Shown here piece by piece: positions 44,729 to 53,391 of a stretch of 64,000 nt of DNA; within the stretch, counting starts at the first letter, position 1; every line of letters begins with the position of its first letter. The DNA is from Pseudaminobacter soli (ex Zhang et al. 2022) (lineage in GTDB: Bacteria > Pseudomonadota > Alphaproteobacteria > Rhizobiales > Rhizobiaceae), in assembly GCF_014595955.1 (NCBI RefSeq), contig NZ_JABVCF010000011.1, positions 62,001-126,000 of the forward strand. The letters are read 5' to 3'. Both the position numbers and the translations under genes were made by a program. Below the pieces are notes generated by a model. The model was not told where the DNA came from. It was given only the letters and a program-made list of their open reading frames with translations, and did not search any database.

Positions 44729-45847
44729 ATGAGGATCGTCCATCTGGTCGGTCATCGCGGACTGAATGGCGTTGCAACGAGCGTGAAGATGCTTGTCGAC
44801 GCCCAGTTGCGCGCCGGTCATGAGGTCATGGTGGTGCATCCGCGGAAGTCGTGGATAGAGAAGCAGTCCTTTGCCGGGCCGATCACTCTATTTGAGACCA
44901 GCTACAGCTTGAAACCGGGCGAACTGCTGCGGACCGGCTATGCCATCCGGGACTGGGGGCGGACGCTTGTGCACGCCCATGGCAGCGGCGGCAACAAATA
45001 CCTGATGGCCTTCCGGATGGCCGTGGGCGTGCCGGCGGTGATGACAGCGCACGCCCGGCATTACCAGATTCCCTGGATGTTTGCTCATGCAGTGGTCGGG
45101 CTGAGCCGGCAGACCATGGACTATTATATCAGCCGGCGACTGGTGGCGGCGCGGCGCATATTCAACGTGCCCAACATTTTTAACATCGACGATTTTTCTC
45201 CGGTCGACCCATCCAGCCGCACGGCGGCCCGAGCCGAACTGGGCATCCGCGACGAAGCCTTTCTCATCGGCGCGGTCGGCAGCATCGGGGCGCGCAAGCG
45301 CCAGGCCGACATGGCCAGGGTTTTGGCAAGATTGGTCGAGGCGGGCGTCGATGCCGAATTGCTGCTGGTCGGAGGTTCCACCTCCGAGCCCGATGCACAA
45401 CGAGACCTGGCCGAGGCAATGGCGGATCCGCGCCTGGCGGGGCGGGTGCATATGCCCGGCCATCGCGCCGATGCCGTTCGTCTCATCCCCGCCCTCGATC
45501 TCTACCTATGCGCGTCGGCCGTGGAGGAAGCCCCGATCGCGCCACTCGAGGCCATGGCACTGGCGGTGCCGGTCGTGTCGACCGATGTCGGGAACATGGC
45601 GGATCTTCTGCCGCCCTCGCGGATCCTGCCGGTCGGCGACATAGACGGAATGACTGAGACCGTCATCGGGCTTGCGCGTAACCCGGCCGTGCGAGCAGAA
45701 CAGGGAGCTTTCGATCGAGCCACGGTTGCCACCAAGCTCTCGGCTAGGGCGATCCTACCGAAGATCGAGGAGATCTACCGCTTCGCCATTGCTTCGGCGC
45801 GCGATCGCAGCCGCGGCCGGATCGATCAGGCTCTCGCCAGTCACTAA
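44729..45847 (+). CDS. GT4-family glycosyltransferase, envelope polysaccharide type
   Basis: A 372-residue GT-B protein starting at the ATG at 44729 (MRIVHLVGHRGLNGVATSVKML). The acceptor half has PAVMTAHARHYQIPWMF; the donor half has IGAVGSIGARKRQADMARVL, PGHRADAVRLIPALDLYLCAS and EEAPIAPLEAMALAVPVVST, the usual EX7E-like ending. Such enzymes build lipopolysaccharide or surface glycans. It stands alone, so pathway is not deducible. It is divergent from uvrB (246 bp). Confidence 0.85.
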   Translation: MRIVHLVGHRGLNGVATSVKMLVDAQLRAGHEVMVVHPRKSWIEKQSFAGPITLFETSYSLKPGELLRTGYAIRDWGRTLVHAHGSGGNKYLMAFRMAVGVPAVMTAHARHYQIPWMFAHAVVGLSRQTMDYYISRRLVAARRIFNVPNIFNIDDFSPVDPSSRTAARAELGIRDEAFLIGAVGSIGARKRQADMARVLARLVEAGVDAELLLVGGSTSEPDAQRDLAEAMADPRLAGRVHMPGHRADAVRLIPALDLYLCASAVEEAPIAPLEAMALAVPVVSTDVGNMADLLPPSRILPVGDIDGMTETVIGLARNPAVRAEQGAFDRATVATKLSARAILPKIEEIYRFAIASARDRSRGRIDQALASH

Positions 45848-45965
45848 CGCTAGTTTGGTGCCTGGACTGCCCGGCTCCAGTCCGAGGCAGCTTACTGACG
45901 AACTCCTGAGCAATCTCTGGCGTAGCGTGTGAGAGATTGCCCAGCCTGTAGCGAGTCCGGTCCTG

Positions 45966-47369
45966 TTACTCCGCCGCCACCTGCGTGGCGATTGCAACGT
46001 CCGCGGCCGTAAGCTCCACCTGTTCGCCTGCTGCTCCTTCCTTCGCCTTGGACCGTTTCGAGGCAGGGTGCTGGGAGACCTCGGTGCGCCGGAGCCGCTT
46101 GATCGTCGCGCGAAGCTCGGTGATCTCCGCCTGCATCCGTGCCGTCTCCTGGCGATGACGATCATCGTTCGCCGCGGGAGAGATTCCTTCTGCCAGTGCG
46201 CGCCGTTCAACCTCCACGTCGCGCCCCTGCACCGAAAGCCGCTTCTCAAGCACCTGCTTGTCGGTCTCGAGGTCGCTTATGCGCGAGCGCAGTGTCGCGG
46301 CGGTGTCGAGCGTTTCGCGCTGCTCGCTTGCCGCGGACTGGAGGCGCGCGTTCAGCGCCTGTACTTCGGCCCGGAGTGCATGGTTCTCGCTTTGGTGCCT
46401 CCGGTCGCGATCGCTCAACTCGGCGGCAAGGCGGGCGGCGTATTCATTCGCTTCGACCAGCTTGGCTTCCAGCGCGTCATTGGACTTCTGCAGCCGGGCG
46501 CTTTCGGACTCTTCGGCCACGAGCTTGCCCATGATCTCCGAAAGTCGGGCGGAATCGCTTGCATGCATGGCCGAAAGCTCCTCGGCACGGCGGCGCGATT
46601 CCGACTGCTTCTTCTGCGCCAGATCAAGCTCCACCGACAGGCTTATGCTCTTCTCGCGGAGGACTTCCGCTTCCCTGAGATAGCGCTCTGCCTCGGTGGT
46701 GCGGGCTGCAAGCGCCGTCTGCAGTTCGCCCTGCTGCGACTCCATCCGGGCGATGAGGTTGCGAGCCTCCACCAGTTCCAACCTGAGTTCGCCGATGGTC
46801 TCACGCATCGTCTCGTTTTCCGCGAGCAGTCTCGCCTCGCGCGTCTTCAGAACCTCGACCAACTGGTCGTAACGGGCGCGAAGCCGCTCCAGCTTGTCCG
46901 CGCGCTCGGACAGGCGGCGGTTCTCAGCGGCGAATGCGGCGTTGGCATTCTCGAGTTCATTGGCGCGATGGATTTCCGCGTAACAGTCGTTGAGGAATTC
47001 GCGGCCCATATGTTGCGAGGCGACGAGGCTTGCGATCGCCTCGCCGATGCGCGCCAGGTCTTCGCGCGTGCGCGCCTGCGCCTCCTCGAAGGAAGCGTAG
47101 GCCGCGAGCCGGTGCTGTGCATGAGGGCCAATGCGCTCGACCGGAGCATCCTCTTGCTGCTCGGCCGGCGCCGTCTCCGTCTCCTGTACTGCCTCGACCG
47201 GCTCAAGTTCATCCCCCAGAGCTTCCGCCTGAGCGTGATCTTCATCGGGAGCAACGCTCTCTGGCGGAAGAAGGAACTCCTCCTTCAGCACATCTTCCAT
47301 GCCGTCTTCCAACGCTACGAAGGCTCTCTTCAATGGATCACGACGGTTTAGAAGATTGGCGATATTCAT
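45966..47369 (-). CDS. Long coiled-coil protein of unknown function
   Basis: A 467-residue protein starting at the ATG at 47369. The short basic N-terminus (MNIANLLNRRDPLKRAF) precedes an acidic ~60-residue stretch, then near-continuous heptad-like helix from ~90 to 420 (LERLRARYDQLVEVLKTREARLLAENETMRETI and similar), ending in a Lys-rich tail. There is no membrane segment or catalytic motif. Conserved rhizobial proteins of this build are scaffold or filament-like. A CtrA-like half-site 43 bp upstream hints at cell-cycle control. Confidence 0.75.
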   Translation of the reverse strand: MNIANLLNRRDPLKRAFVALEDGMEDVLKEEFLLPPESVAPDEDHAQAEALGDELEPVEAVQETETAPAEQQEDAPVERIGPHAQHRLAAYASFEEAQARTREDLARIGEAIASLVASQHMGREFLNDCYAEIHRANELENANAAFAAENRRLSERADKLERLRARYDQLVEVLKTREARLLAENETMRETIGELRLELVEARNLIARMESQQGELQTALAARTTEAERYLREAEVLREKSISLSVELDLAQKKQSESRRRAEELSAMHASDSARLSEIMGKLVAEESESARLQKSNDALEAKLVEANEYAARLAAELSDRDRRHQSENHALRAEVQALNARLQSAASEQRETLDTAATLRSRISDLETDKQVLEKRLSVQGRDVEVERRALAEGISPAANDDRHRQETARMQAEITELRATIKRLRRTEVSQHPASKRSKAKEGAAGEQVELTAADVAIATQVAAE

Positions 47370-47411
47370 GACATTGTCCCCTGACGCCACGCTCTCACGC
47401 AATATTGAGCT

Positions 47412-47427
47412 GTTTACCTATTGTTAA
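47412..47427 (-). promoter_or_regulatory. Candidate CtrA-binding site upstream of the coiled-coil gene
   Basis: On the minus strand the sequence reads TTAA-CAATAGG-TAAAC, against the alphaproteobacterial CtrA consensus TTAA-N7-TTAAC: one mismatch. It lies 43 bp upstream of the ATG at 47369, where it could overlap a promoter. AT-rich context (47400-47450) makes chance occurrence possible. Confidence 0.35.
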
Positions 47428-47694
47428 TCAATATACAGCGTTTCCGGTTGTTGGAAACGGTCCGGATCTCGCGGCATTTCGTTATAGTAAACGGGCGTTT
47501 AGAGGCGTTCCAGGGCGCTGCTGGACCAAATCCGATCTACTTTGGCCGCTAAAGTATTAGGCCCGGGGCTTCTTTAGGCGTAGGCTCTGCGTGTCCAGTT
47601 AACAATATTGCTGATGTAACATGGTGTCTGCAGCAGCCTCCGCGCCCGAACGGGGCAGGAAGCTGCCAGCCACGCGACGGTGCGAGATAGGCGC
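47428..47694. other. Intergenic region upstream of the coiled-coil gene
   Basis: Together with 47370-47427 this is a 325-bp space between two minus-strand genes. No open frame is supported. Apart from the CtrA-like site and short AT-rich blocks (around 47430-47460 and 47595-47620) I see nothing I can name. Confidence 0.4.
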
Positions 47695-48906
47695 TTACGG
47701 AAAGACCACCTGCTGGGTCATCTCGAGGTGTAGGAGCGATCCGTCATAAGGATGCGCCTCGCACACCGCCTCATTCAACTCGACGCCGATGCCGGGCTCG
47801 GAGGAGGGGATCACATGCCCGTCCTGCCACTCGATCTTCTTCCTGAGCAACTGCTCGTGGAAGCCGTCCCACTGCTTGAGCGATTCGAGAATCAGGAAAT
47901 TGGGCAGCGTCACGGCCAACTGAATGTTGGCGGCGCCGACGATTGGCCCGCAATAGCAGTGTGGCGCGATCTGGATGTGATAGGCCTCGGCCATCGCGGC
48001 GATCTTCTTGGTCTCCAGGATGCCGCCTGAACGGCCGAGATCCGGCTGAAGGATCGTCGCCGCCCGCTGCTCGATGACCCGGGCGAACTCGAACTTGGTG
48101 GTCAGGCGTTCGCCGGTGGCGATCGGTATCTTCGTCCCCCGCGCAACCTGGGCCATCACCTCCGGCATGTCCGGCGGCACCGGCTCCTCGAACCAAAGCG
48201 GATCGTAGGGCTCGATGGCCTGCGCCATGCGCAGAGCGCCCGAGGCGGTGAACTGGCCATGCGTGCCGAACAGGATGTCCGCCTTGTCGCCGACCGCCTC
48301 GCGGATCGCCTTCATCATGCGGGCCGAGAGGTCGATGTCATAGAGCCGTGGCTGGTGGCCGTCGTAGATCGTGTAGGGGCCCGCAGGGTCGAGTTTTACT
48401 GCGTCGAAGCCCTGCCGGACGTATTCGGCCGCGCAGGCGGCGGCGAGATCAGGATCGTTATAGACGTTGACGGGACCCGCCTCGACCGGGACGACGCTGC
48501 CCTGGTTGGGGTAGAGATAGGTGTAGGAGCGGAGCGTCTCGTGCACCTGTCCGCCCAGTAGCTTGTAGACGGGCTTGCCGGCCTCCTTGCCGATGATGTC
48601 CCAGCAGGCGATCTCCAGCGCCGAGAAGCAGCCCATGACCGAGATGTCGGGCCGCTGCGAAAAGCCTGACGAGTATGCTCGGCGGAAGAAGCTCTCGATG
48701 TCGTGCGGGTCGTGGCCGATCAGATGGCGCTGAGCCAGATCCTCAATCATGCGGGCGGTGACGTGCGGCCCGAAGGTGGCATTATAGGCCTCGCCGTAGC
48801 CGACCACGTTGGAGTCTGTCGTCAGCTTGACGAAGATGAAATAGCGCCCGCCGATGCCCGGCGGCGGATTGCCGACGACCCAGGTTTTTACGTCAGTGAT
48901 TTTCAT
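47695..48906 (-). CDS. Mandelate racemase/muconate-lactonising family sugar-acid dehydratase
   Basis: A 403-residue enolase-superfamily enzyme. Metal and acid/base residues are visible: Lys in DAVKLDPAG, the unusual FGTHGQF strand, Glu in WFEEPVPPD, Glu in ATGERLTT, Asp in LQPDLGRSGG and the His of IAPHCYCGPI. These fit the sugar-acid dehydratase (galactonate or mannonate dehydratase-like) branches. It lies 126 bp upstream of the transcript end of a GMC oxidoreductase in the same direction, suggesting a small sugar/acid catabolic unit. The substrate cannot be read from sequence. Confidence 0.83.
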   Translation of the reverse strand: MKITDVKTWVVGNPPPGIGGRYFIFVKLTTDSNVVGYGEAYNATFGPHVTARMIEDLAQRHLIGHDPHDIESFFRRAYSSGFSQRPDISVMGCFSALEIACWDIIGKEAGKPVYKLLGGQVHETLRSYTYLYPNQGSVVPVEAGPVNVYNDPDLAAACAAEYVRQGFDAVKLDPAGPYTIYDGHQPRLYDIDLSARMMKAIREAVGDKADILFGTHGQFTASGALRMAQAIEPYDPLWFEEPVPPDMPEVMAQVARGTKIPIATGERLTTKFEFARVIEQRAATILQPDLGRSGGILETKKIAAMAEAYHIQIAPHCYCGPIVGAANIQLAVTLPNFLILESLKQWDGFHEQLLRKKIEWQDGHVIPSSEPGIGVELNEAVCEAHPYDGSLLHLEMTQQVVFP

Positions 48907-48929
48907 GAGTGACCTCCAGAAGGGGGATT

Positions 48930-48986
48930 CCTCGCCCCACGTAGTGGGGGAGAGGTGCCGGGCAAAGCGAGGCGATGAGGGGGCTA
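48930..48986. repeat. REP-like palindromic element between dehydratase and GMC genes
   Basis: CCCCAC-GTA-GTGGGG (48935-48949) lies in a C/G-rich block (CTCGCCCC... GGGGGAGAGG... GGCGATGAGGGGG). It is of the same general style as the block inside uvrB. It may also act as a partial terminator for the GMC gene. Confidence 0.5.
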
Positions 48987-49032
48987 CTCATCATCACTCG
49001 CCGAAGAATCAACCGAAGTGGCAGGAACGATC

Positions 49033-50649
49033 TCACCCCGCATCCTCCAGCACCATCTCCGCGCCCTTCCATCCGGTCATGATCGAGGGGGCGTTGGTGT
49101 TGCCGGCGATGTTGGTGGGGAAGATCGAGGCGTCGATGACGCGAAGCCCCTCCAGTCCATGAACCTTCAGCCGTGGGTCGACGACTGCCTTCTGCTGGTC
49201 GGGACCCATGCGGCAGGTGGCGACCGGGTGATAGACCGTACCTGAACGGCGGCGGAAGTCATCGATCAGCGCCTCGTCGGAGGTGACCGAGGGCCCAGGC
49301 ACGATCTCCTCGACGATGAACTCCTTCAGCGCCGGCCGCGCCGCAATGCGCCGTACGAACTTGACCGCGGCCAGCATCTCCGCCACGTCGGCCTCGGTCG
49401 AGAGGGCATTGGGCATGATCCTGGGGTGTTGCCGAGGATCGGACGAGCGGATCATGATCTCGCCGCGGCTCGACGGACGGCAGTTGGAGAGGCCGATCGA
49501 GAAGCCCGGCCAGGGATCCGGGGTCAGGATCGGGCGCTCGCCGGTCCTCGGGATGATGGTCGAGAAGGCCTGAAAATAGAGCTGCATGTTGGGCCGAGGC
49601 AGCGCCGGATCCGTGCGGAAGAACCCGCCGCCAGCGTTCATCGACATCGACAGCGGGCCGGAGCGCATCAGGACGTACTGCATTCCGACCAGCATCTTGC
49701 CCCACCAGGGCCGAAGCAATTGGTTGAGCGTCGCCTCGCGCCCCTTGAACGTGTAGTTGATGCCGACGTGGTCCTCGAGATTGCGGCCGACATTTTCGCT
49801 GGCGTGAACAACCTCGATCCCGAGCGAGCGCAAGTGCTCGGCTGGACCCACGCCCGAGAGCTGCAGCAACTGTGGGGAGTTGATCGAGCCGGCCGAGAGG
49901 ATCACCTCGCGGCCTGCCTTGACGCGAAAAGTTCGGCCACGCTGCTCATATTCGATCCCGGTGGCGCGGCGCCCCTCGAACAAGATTTTTGTCGCCAGCG
50001 CATTCGTCTCGACGCGGACATTGGCCCGCTTCATGGCAGGCCGCAGGAAGGCGCGCGCCGCCGACATGCGCCGGCCGTCCCTAGTCGAGATCTGGTAGAT
50101 GCCGACGCCCTCCTGGGAGGCGCCGTTGAAGTCCGAATTGAAGGGCAGCCCGGCCTGCTCGGCCGCATGGATGTAGCGCTTGGTCAGCGGATGGACGGCG
50201 GAAGTGCAGTCGCTGACGTGGACCGGCCCGCTGGTCCCGCGCCATTGGTTGGCGCCCGCTTCATTGTCCTCGATCGCCTTGAAGGCCGGCAGAACATCGT
50301 CATAGCTCCAGCCGGGATTGCCGAGGTCGCGCCAGCCGTCATAGTCGGCGCGGTGTCCCCTGATCCAGACCATCGCGTTAATCGAACTCGATCCGCCGAG
50401 AAGTTTGCCGCGCGGCCAGTGGTCGGCATTGCCGGCGAGCCCCGGATCCGGCTCGGTGCGGTAATTCCAGTTCACCGCCGGATCGTAGAAGGTCTTGCCA
50501 TAGCCAAGCGGCATCTGGACGAAGAATCGCCTGTCCGTGCCGCCAGCCTCCAGCACCAGCACGGAGAAGCGGCCGCTTCTCGACAGCCGCTCGGCAACTA
50601 CGCAGCCTGCGGAACCGGCGCCGACAATGATGAAATCGTAGGTCTGCAT
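49033..50649 (-). CDS. GMC-family FAD oxidoreductase (choline dehydrogenase-like)
   Basis: A 538-residue flavoprotein oxidising an alcohol. The N-terminal FAD site is IIVGAGSAGCVVAERLS. GMC signature 1 is GKLLGGSSSINAMVWIRG; signature 2 is REVILSAGSINSPQLLQLSG. The active-site His is in VYHPVATCRMG and the final His/Asn region is NTNAPSIMTG. There is no export signal. BetA-like enzymes act on choline, but many relatives take other alcohols; with the neighbouring dehydratase, a sugar or polyol route is equally plausible. Confidence 0.88.
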   Translation of the reverse strand: MQTYDFIIVGAGSAGCVVAERLSRSGRFSVLVLEAGGTDRRFFVQMPLGYGKTFYDPAVNWNYRTEPDPGLAGNADHWPRGKLLGGSSSINAMVWIRGHRADYDGWRDLGNPGWSYDDVLPAFKAIEDNEAGANQWRGTSGPVHVSDCTSAVHPLTKRYIHAAEQAGLPFNSDFNGASQEGVGIYQISTRDGRRMSAARAFLRPAMKRANVRVETNALATKILFEGRRATGIEYEQRGRTFRVKAGREVILSAGSINSPQLLQLSGVGPAEHLRSLGIEVVHASENVGRNLEDHVGINYTFKGREATLNQLLRPWWGKMLVGMQYVLMRSGPLSMSMNAGGGFFRTDPALPRPNMQLYFQAFSTIIPRTGERPILTPDPWPGFSIGLSNCRPSSRGEIMIRSSDPRQHPRIMPNALSTEADVAEMLAAVKFVRRIAARPALKEFIVEEIVPGPSVTSDEALIDDFRRRSGTVYHPVATCRMGPDQQKAVVDPRLKVHGLEGLRVIDASIFPTNIAGNTNAPSIMTGWKGAEMVLEDAG

Positions 50650-50827
50650 GAGAGAGTCCAGCGAGGTTGCGGCACTTTAGCGCTGCGGCAAAATCCTCAA
50701 CGTGGGTTCGCCCGGCATGGGTTGTGAGAAAAGCGACGGGGCCAGGACGGATGCGACGGCTTCGTTGACCCTGTCCGATCGGACAGCTAGGCAGGCGATG
50801 AGACACGGCTTCAGGGCTCAGGCTGCC

Positions 50828-51220
50828 ATGACACACTACGCGGATGGACAACCCACCGGCGAGCTCACGCTGCGGACGCTGGCGATGCCTGCTGACGCCA
50901 ATGCCGCGGGCGACATTTTCGGCGGCTGGGTGATGGCGCAGATGGACCTTGCGTGCGGCATCCGCGCGGCGGAACGGGCGAAGGGCAGGGTGGTGACCGC
51001 GGCGGTCAAGGAGATGTCCTTCGCCAAGCCCATGAAGATCGGCGACACGCTCTGCATCTATACGCATGTCAGCCGGGTCGGCCGCACCTCGATGACGCTC
51101 AAGGTGGAAGCCTGGGCGCAGCGCTACCTCACCGATCGGATGGAAAAGGTCACGGACGCGGATTTCGTCATGGTGGCGCTGGATGGCGAAGGGCGGCCGA
51201 AGCCGGTGCCCAGTGCATAG
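50828..51220 (+). CDS. Acyl-CoA thioesterase, YciA-like hot-dog protein
   Basis: A 130-residue hot-dog domain. The signature QPTGELTLRTLAMPADANAAGDIFGGWVMAQMD includes the catalytic Asp of YciA enzymes, which hydrolyse short- to medium-chain acyl-CoA. The ATG at 50828 gives the usual length; an in-frame ATG at 50798 has a slightly better upstream AGGCAGG and remains possible. It is divergent from the GMC gene. Confidence 0.9.
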   Translation: MTHYADGQPTGELTLRTLAMPADANAAGDIFGGWVMAQMDLACGIRAAERAKGRVVTAAVKEMSFAKPMKIGDTLCIYTHVSRVGRTSMTLKVEAWAQRYLTDRMEKVTDADFVMVALDGEGRPKPVPSA

Positions 51221-51320
51221 CGCAGTCGGCAGTCGTGATCGGCGTCGGTCGTGAGTAGCCGGTCGTCGGTAGTCAGGCAGTAAGTCGCTACTGCCGATTG
51301 CCGACTGCCGAATCCTGACC
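51221..51320. repeat. Short-unit GC-rich repeat array between thioesterase and HxlR genes
   Basis: Runs of GGCAGTCGGCAGTCG and GTCGGTAGTC-type units, including an inverted pair GGCAGTA-N6-TACTGCC (51276-51295). It covers the gap after the thioesterase stop and extends into the last codons of the convergent HxlR gene. It is low-order and degenerate. Confidence 0.55.
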
Positions 51321-51707
51321 GCCGTGCACGTCCTCGCTGTCGCACGCCGTCCGGTCGAAGCTTTCTCGCGCCTTGCCGATCCGCTCGCCGTTGCGGCGGG
51401 CCCAGTCGGCCAGCGCGGTGACCGGGGCCAGAAGCTCGCGGCCCAAGTCGGTCAATTCGTACTCGACCCTGGGCGGGATGGTCGGGAACTGCTCGCGAAC
51501 GACGAAGCCGTCCCGTTCGAGACTGCGCAGCGTCGTCGTGAGCATCTTCTGAGAGATCCCGCCGACCGCTTCCCTGAGCTCGTTGAAGCGCATGCGGCCG
51601 GCGCCGAGCTTCGTAACCACCAGGACCGTCCACTTGTCGCCGACCCGCTGAAGGATGCTGCTGATGGCGCGGCAGTCCTCACTGACGTGCAGGTGCCTAG
51701 GTTTCAA
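51288..51707 (-). CDS. HxlR-family transcriptional regulator
   Basis: A 139-residue winged-helix regulator. The start is TTG at 51707, with a strong AAGGAGG 7 bases upstream. CRAISSILQRVGDKWTVLVVTKLGAGRMRFNELRE and the recognition helix GISQKMLTTTLRSLERDGFV are typical, followed by VEYELTDLGREL. HxlR proteins usually sense redox or electrophile stress. The C-terminal ~12 residues (GGQDSAVGNRQ region) are encoded by repeat-like DNA. It is divergent from the FMN reductase with a shared 85-bp promoter region. Confidence 0.9.
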   Translation of the reverse strand: MKPRHLHVSEDCRAISSILQRVGDKWTVLVVTKLGAGRMRFNELREAVGGISQKMLTTTLRSLERDGFVVREQFPTIPPRVEYELTDLGRELLAPVTALADWARRNGERIGKARESFDRTACDSEDVHGGQDSAVGNRQ

Positions 51708-51753
51708 AGAAGTGCCTCCTTGCGGCTTTCCTTCCTAGTTACTTATATAAAGT

Positions 51754-51772
51754 TGGTATCCTTAAGATACCA
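51754..51772. promoter_or_regulatory. Candidate HxlR operator
   Basis: TGGTATC-CTTAA-GATACCA is a perfect 7-bp inverted repeat in the 85-bp space between the divergent HxlR and FMN-reductase genes, overlapping the expected promoter. Similar repeats are bound by HxlR-type regulators such as HypR and YodB relatives. Confidence 0.6.
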
Positions 51773-51792
51773 GATTTCAAGAGGTCACTTCT

Positions 51793-52398
51793 ATGTCTAA
51801 ACCGAAAATCGCCCTTGTCATAGGCTCCACTCGCGCCAACCGTTTCGCCGACAAGCCGGCTGAATGGTTCGCCAAGATTGCCAGCCAGCGCAGCGACATC
51901 GACCTGGAGGTGATCGATCTTCGCGACTTTCCAATGCCCTTCTTCGACGAGGCCGGCTCCTCGGCCTATGTGCCATCCAAGAGCGAGGTGGCCCAGCGCT
52001 GGCAGAAGAAAGTGGCGGAGTTCGACGGGTACATTTTCACGGCGGCCGAATACAACCGCGGCCCGACCGCGGTGCTGAAGAACGCGCTCGACTATGCCTA
52101 CACCGAGTGGAAGCACAAGGCGGCCGGCTTCGTGGGCTACGGCGGCGTCGGCGGCGCTCGCGCCGTCGAGCAACTGAGGCTGCATGCCGTGGAGCTTCAG
52201 ATGGCACCGGTGCGCAATGGCGTGCACATCGTTTGGGCTGACATGGCGCAGGTCATGGACGGCTCGAAGAAGCTGGAAGAGTTCGAGCACTTGAATCAGG
52301 CCGCGAACACCCTGCTCGACGACATCGCCTGGTGGGCAAAGGCGCTGAAGAGCGCACGGGAAGCGTCCGCCGCCGAACAATCAAGCAAGGCCGCCTGA
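51793..52398 (+). CDS. NAD(P)H-dependent FMN reductase family protein
   Basis: A 201-residue flavodoxin-like oxidoreductase. The phosphate loop is VIGSTRANRF; DGYIFTAAEYNRGPTAVLKNALDYAYTEW is the flavin-contacting region, with an EYN motif as in the family. It probably reduces quinones, azo or nitro compounds, or FMN itself. The divergent HxlR regulator with a perfect inverted repeat in between suggests induction by reactive quinones or similar. The C-terminal Ala/Ser-rich tail is disordered. Confidence 0.9.
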   Translation: MSKPKIALVIGSTRANRFADKPAEWFAKIASQRSDIDLEVIDLRDFPMPFFDEAGSSAYVPSKSEVAQRWQKKVAEFDGYIFTAAEYNRGPTAVLKNALDYAYTEWKHKAAGFVGYGGVGGARAVEQLRLHAVELQMAPVRNGVHIVWADMAQVMDGSKKLEEFEHLNQAANTLLDDIAWWAKALKSAREASAAEQSSKAA

Positions 52399-52837
52399 GC
52401 CCTTTCGCGGAGGCAAAACCCGCCGCCCTTGTTAGAGCGGCGGGGTGTTGCCTGGGTGCCGAGGCACCGCGGTACTCGGTACGTGACCGCAGCCTCGTCA
52501 CAATGCATGATCATGGTGAAAAATGGCTTAATTGGCCTCGCCGAACCACCCGCGCCGTCTATCCACAGGACTAATCGCCGCTCCCAGGACGGGTTGGCCG
52601 AAAACAAAAAAGCGGGCCCCGCGCCCGCTTCTCTCGCTTCTGAGACTTTTCTCACCGCCGATACATCCACGGTCGGCAAGCCGTCGATCAGATCAATGCG
52701 GCCATCTTGACGGGGAACCTTGACCCCGAATCCCGGGGAAGCCTCGACCCGCCCCTCGACGGCCGATGTCGCCTATATGGGCAAGGATATGGGCCGAAAC
52801 AAGGCGTTGCTCGCGGCCTCGCAGTTACCCGGGTTCC
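52399..52837. other. 439-bp region without a supported gene
   Basis: Small frames here (for example 52429-52710 plus) have no ribosome site and cross the terminator at 52610, so I do not call them. The main features are that terminator and a T-run on its minus-strand side. One DnaA-box-like 9-mer (52558-52566) is present, not an origin. Confidence 0.4.
52610..52630 (-). terminator. Intrinsic terminator downstream of the small exported protein gene
   Basis: Eight-base arms AAGCGGGC / GCCCGCTT with a 5-base loop. On the minus strand the hairpin is followed by TTTTTGTTTT, a good U-tract, so it most likely ends the transcript of the gene at 52838-53170, although it lies 208 bp beyond its stop. 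Confidence 0.65.
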
Positions 52838-53170
52838 CTATTCTTGAAGCGTGTAGGATCCGAGCTCGCACAGGTTCTGGGTGTCGGTCGTCGTGTCCAG
52901 ATCCGAATCCTCGGTGAACTCGAACCTCATGTCGTATTCGCAAACCGCGCGGCCGTCGGCGATGGTGATTTCCACGCTTTCTCCGGGATTGAGGACATCC
53001 TGCCCGAGGATATCGTCTTCCCAATTGTTCACGCCCGTCGGGGAGGAGTGGAAGCGCGTCAGCACGGAATCGGTGCCATTTGTCAACGTAAAGACAAGAT
53101 CTTCCGCGTGGGCAGGAACCGAGGAGAGAATGGCAACCGCGGCACTGGCCCCAAGCAGTTTCATATTCAT
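52838..53170 (-). CDS. Small exported protein of unknown function
   Basis: A 110-residue protein with a clear Sec signal (MKLLGASAAVAILSSVPAHA). The mature part is acidic (DDILGQDVLNPGESVEITIADG) with two cysteines (AVCEYDM, NLCELG) likely to pair in the periplasm. The ATG at 53170 or the internal Met3 is the start. Two T/S/N-rich stretches suggest a beta-sandwich. I recognise no named family; similar periplasmic proteins are common in Rhizobiales. Confidence 0.7.
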   Translation of the reverse strand: MNMKLLGASAAVAILSSVPAHAEDLVFTLTNGTDSVLTRFHSSPTGVNNWEDDILGQDVLNPGESVEITIADGRAVCEYDMRFEFTEDSDLDTTTDTQNLCELGSYTLQE

Positions 53171-53391
53171 ACTTGTAAAAACCCCCTTGCCCGAAATGGG
53201 CAGGGCTGCTCCCTAACTCGAAAGCCAAGTCGTCAGAAATGAATTCGCGCGGCTTCCCTAATTTTCCCCGAAGCACAACGATGCAATTTTGCCTAGGCTG
53301 ATGGATCGGATCAACGCGCTCCCGCGATGATTCAAGCTGCTGTCGTGCTCGCTGAGGATCTCAGCACGACATGCTGATGCGGATTGGGTTT

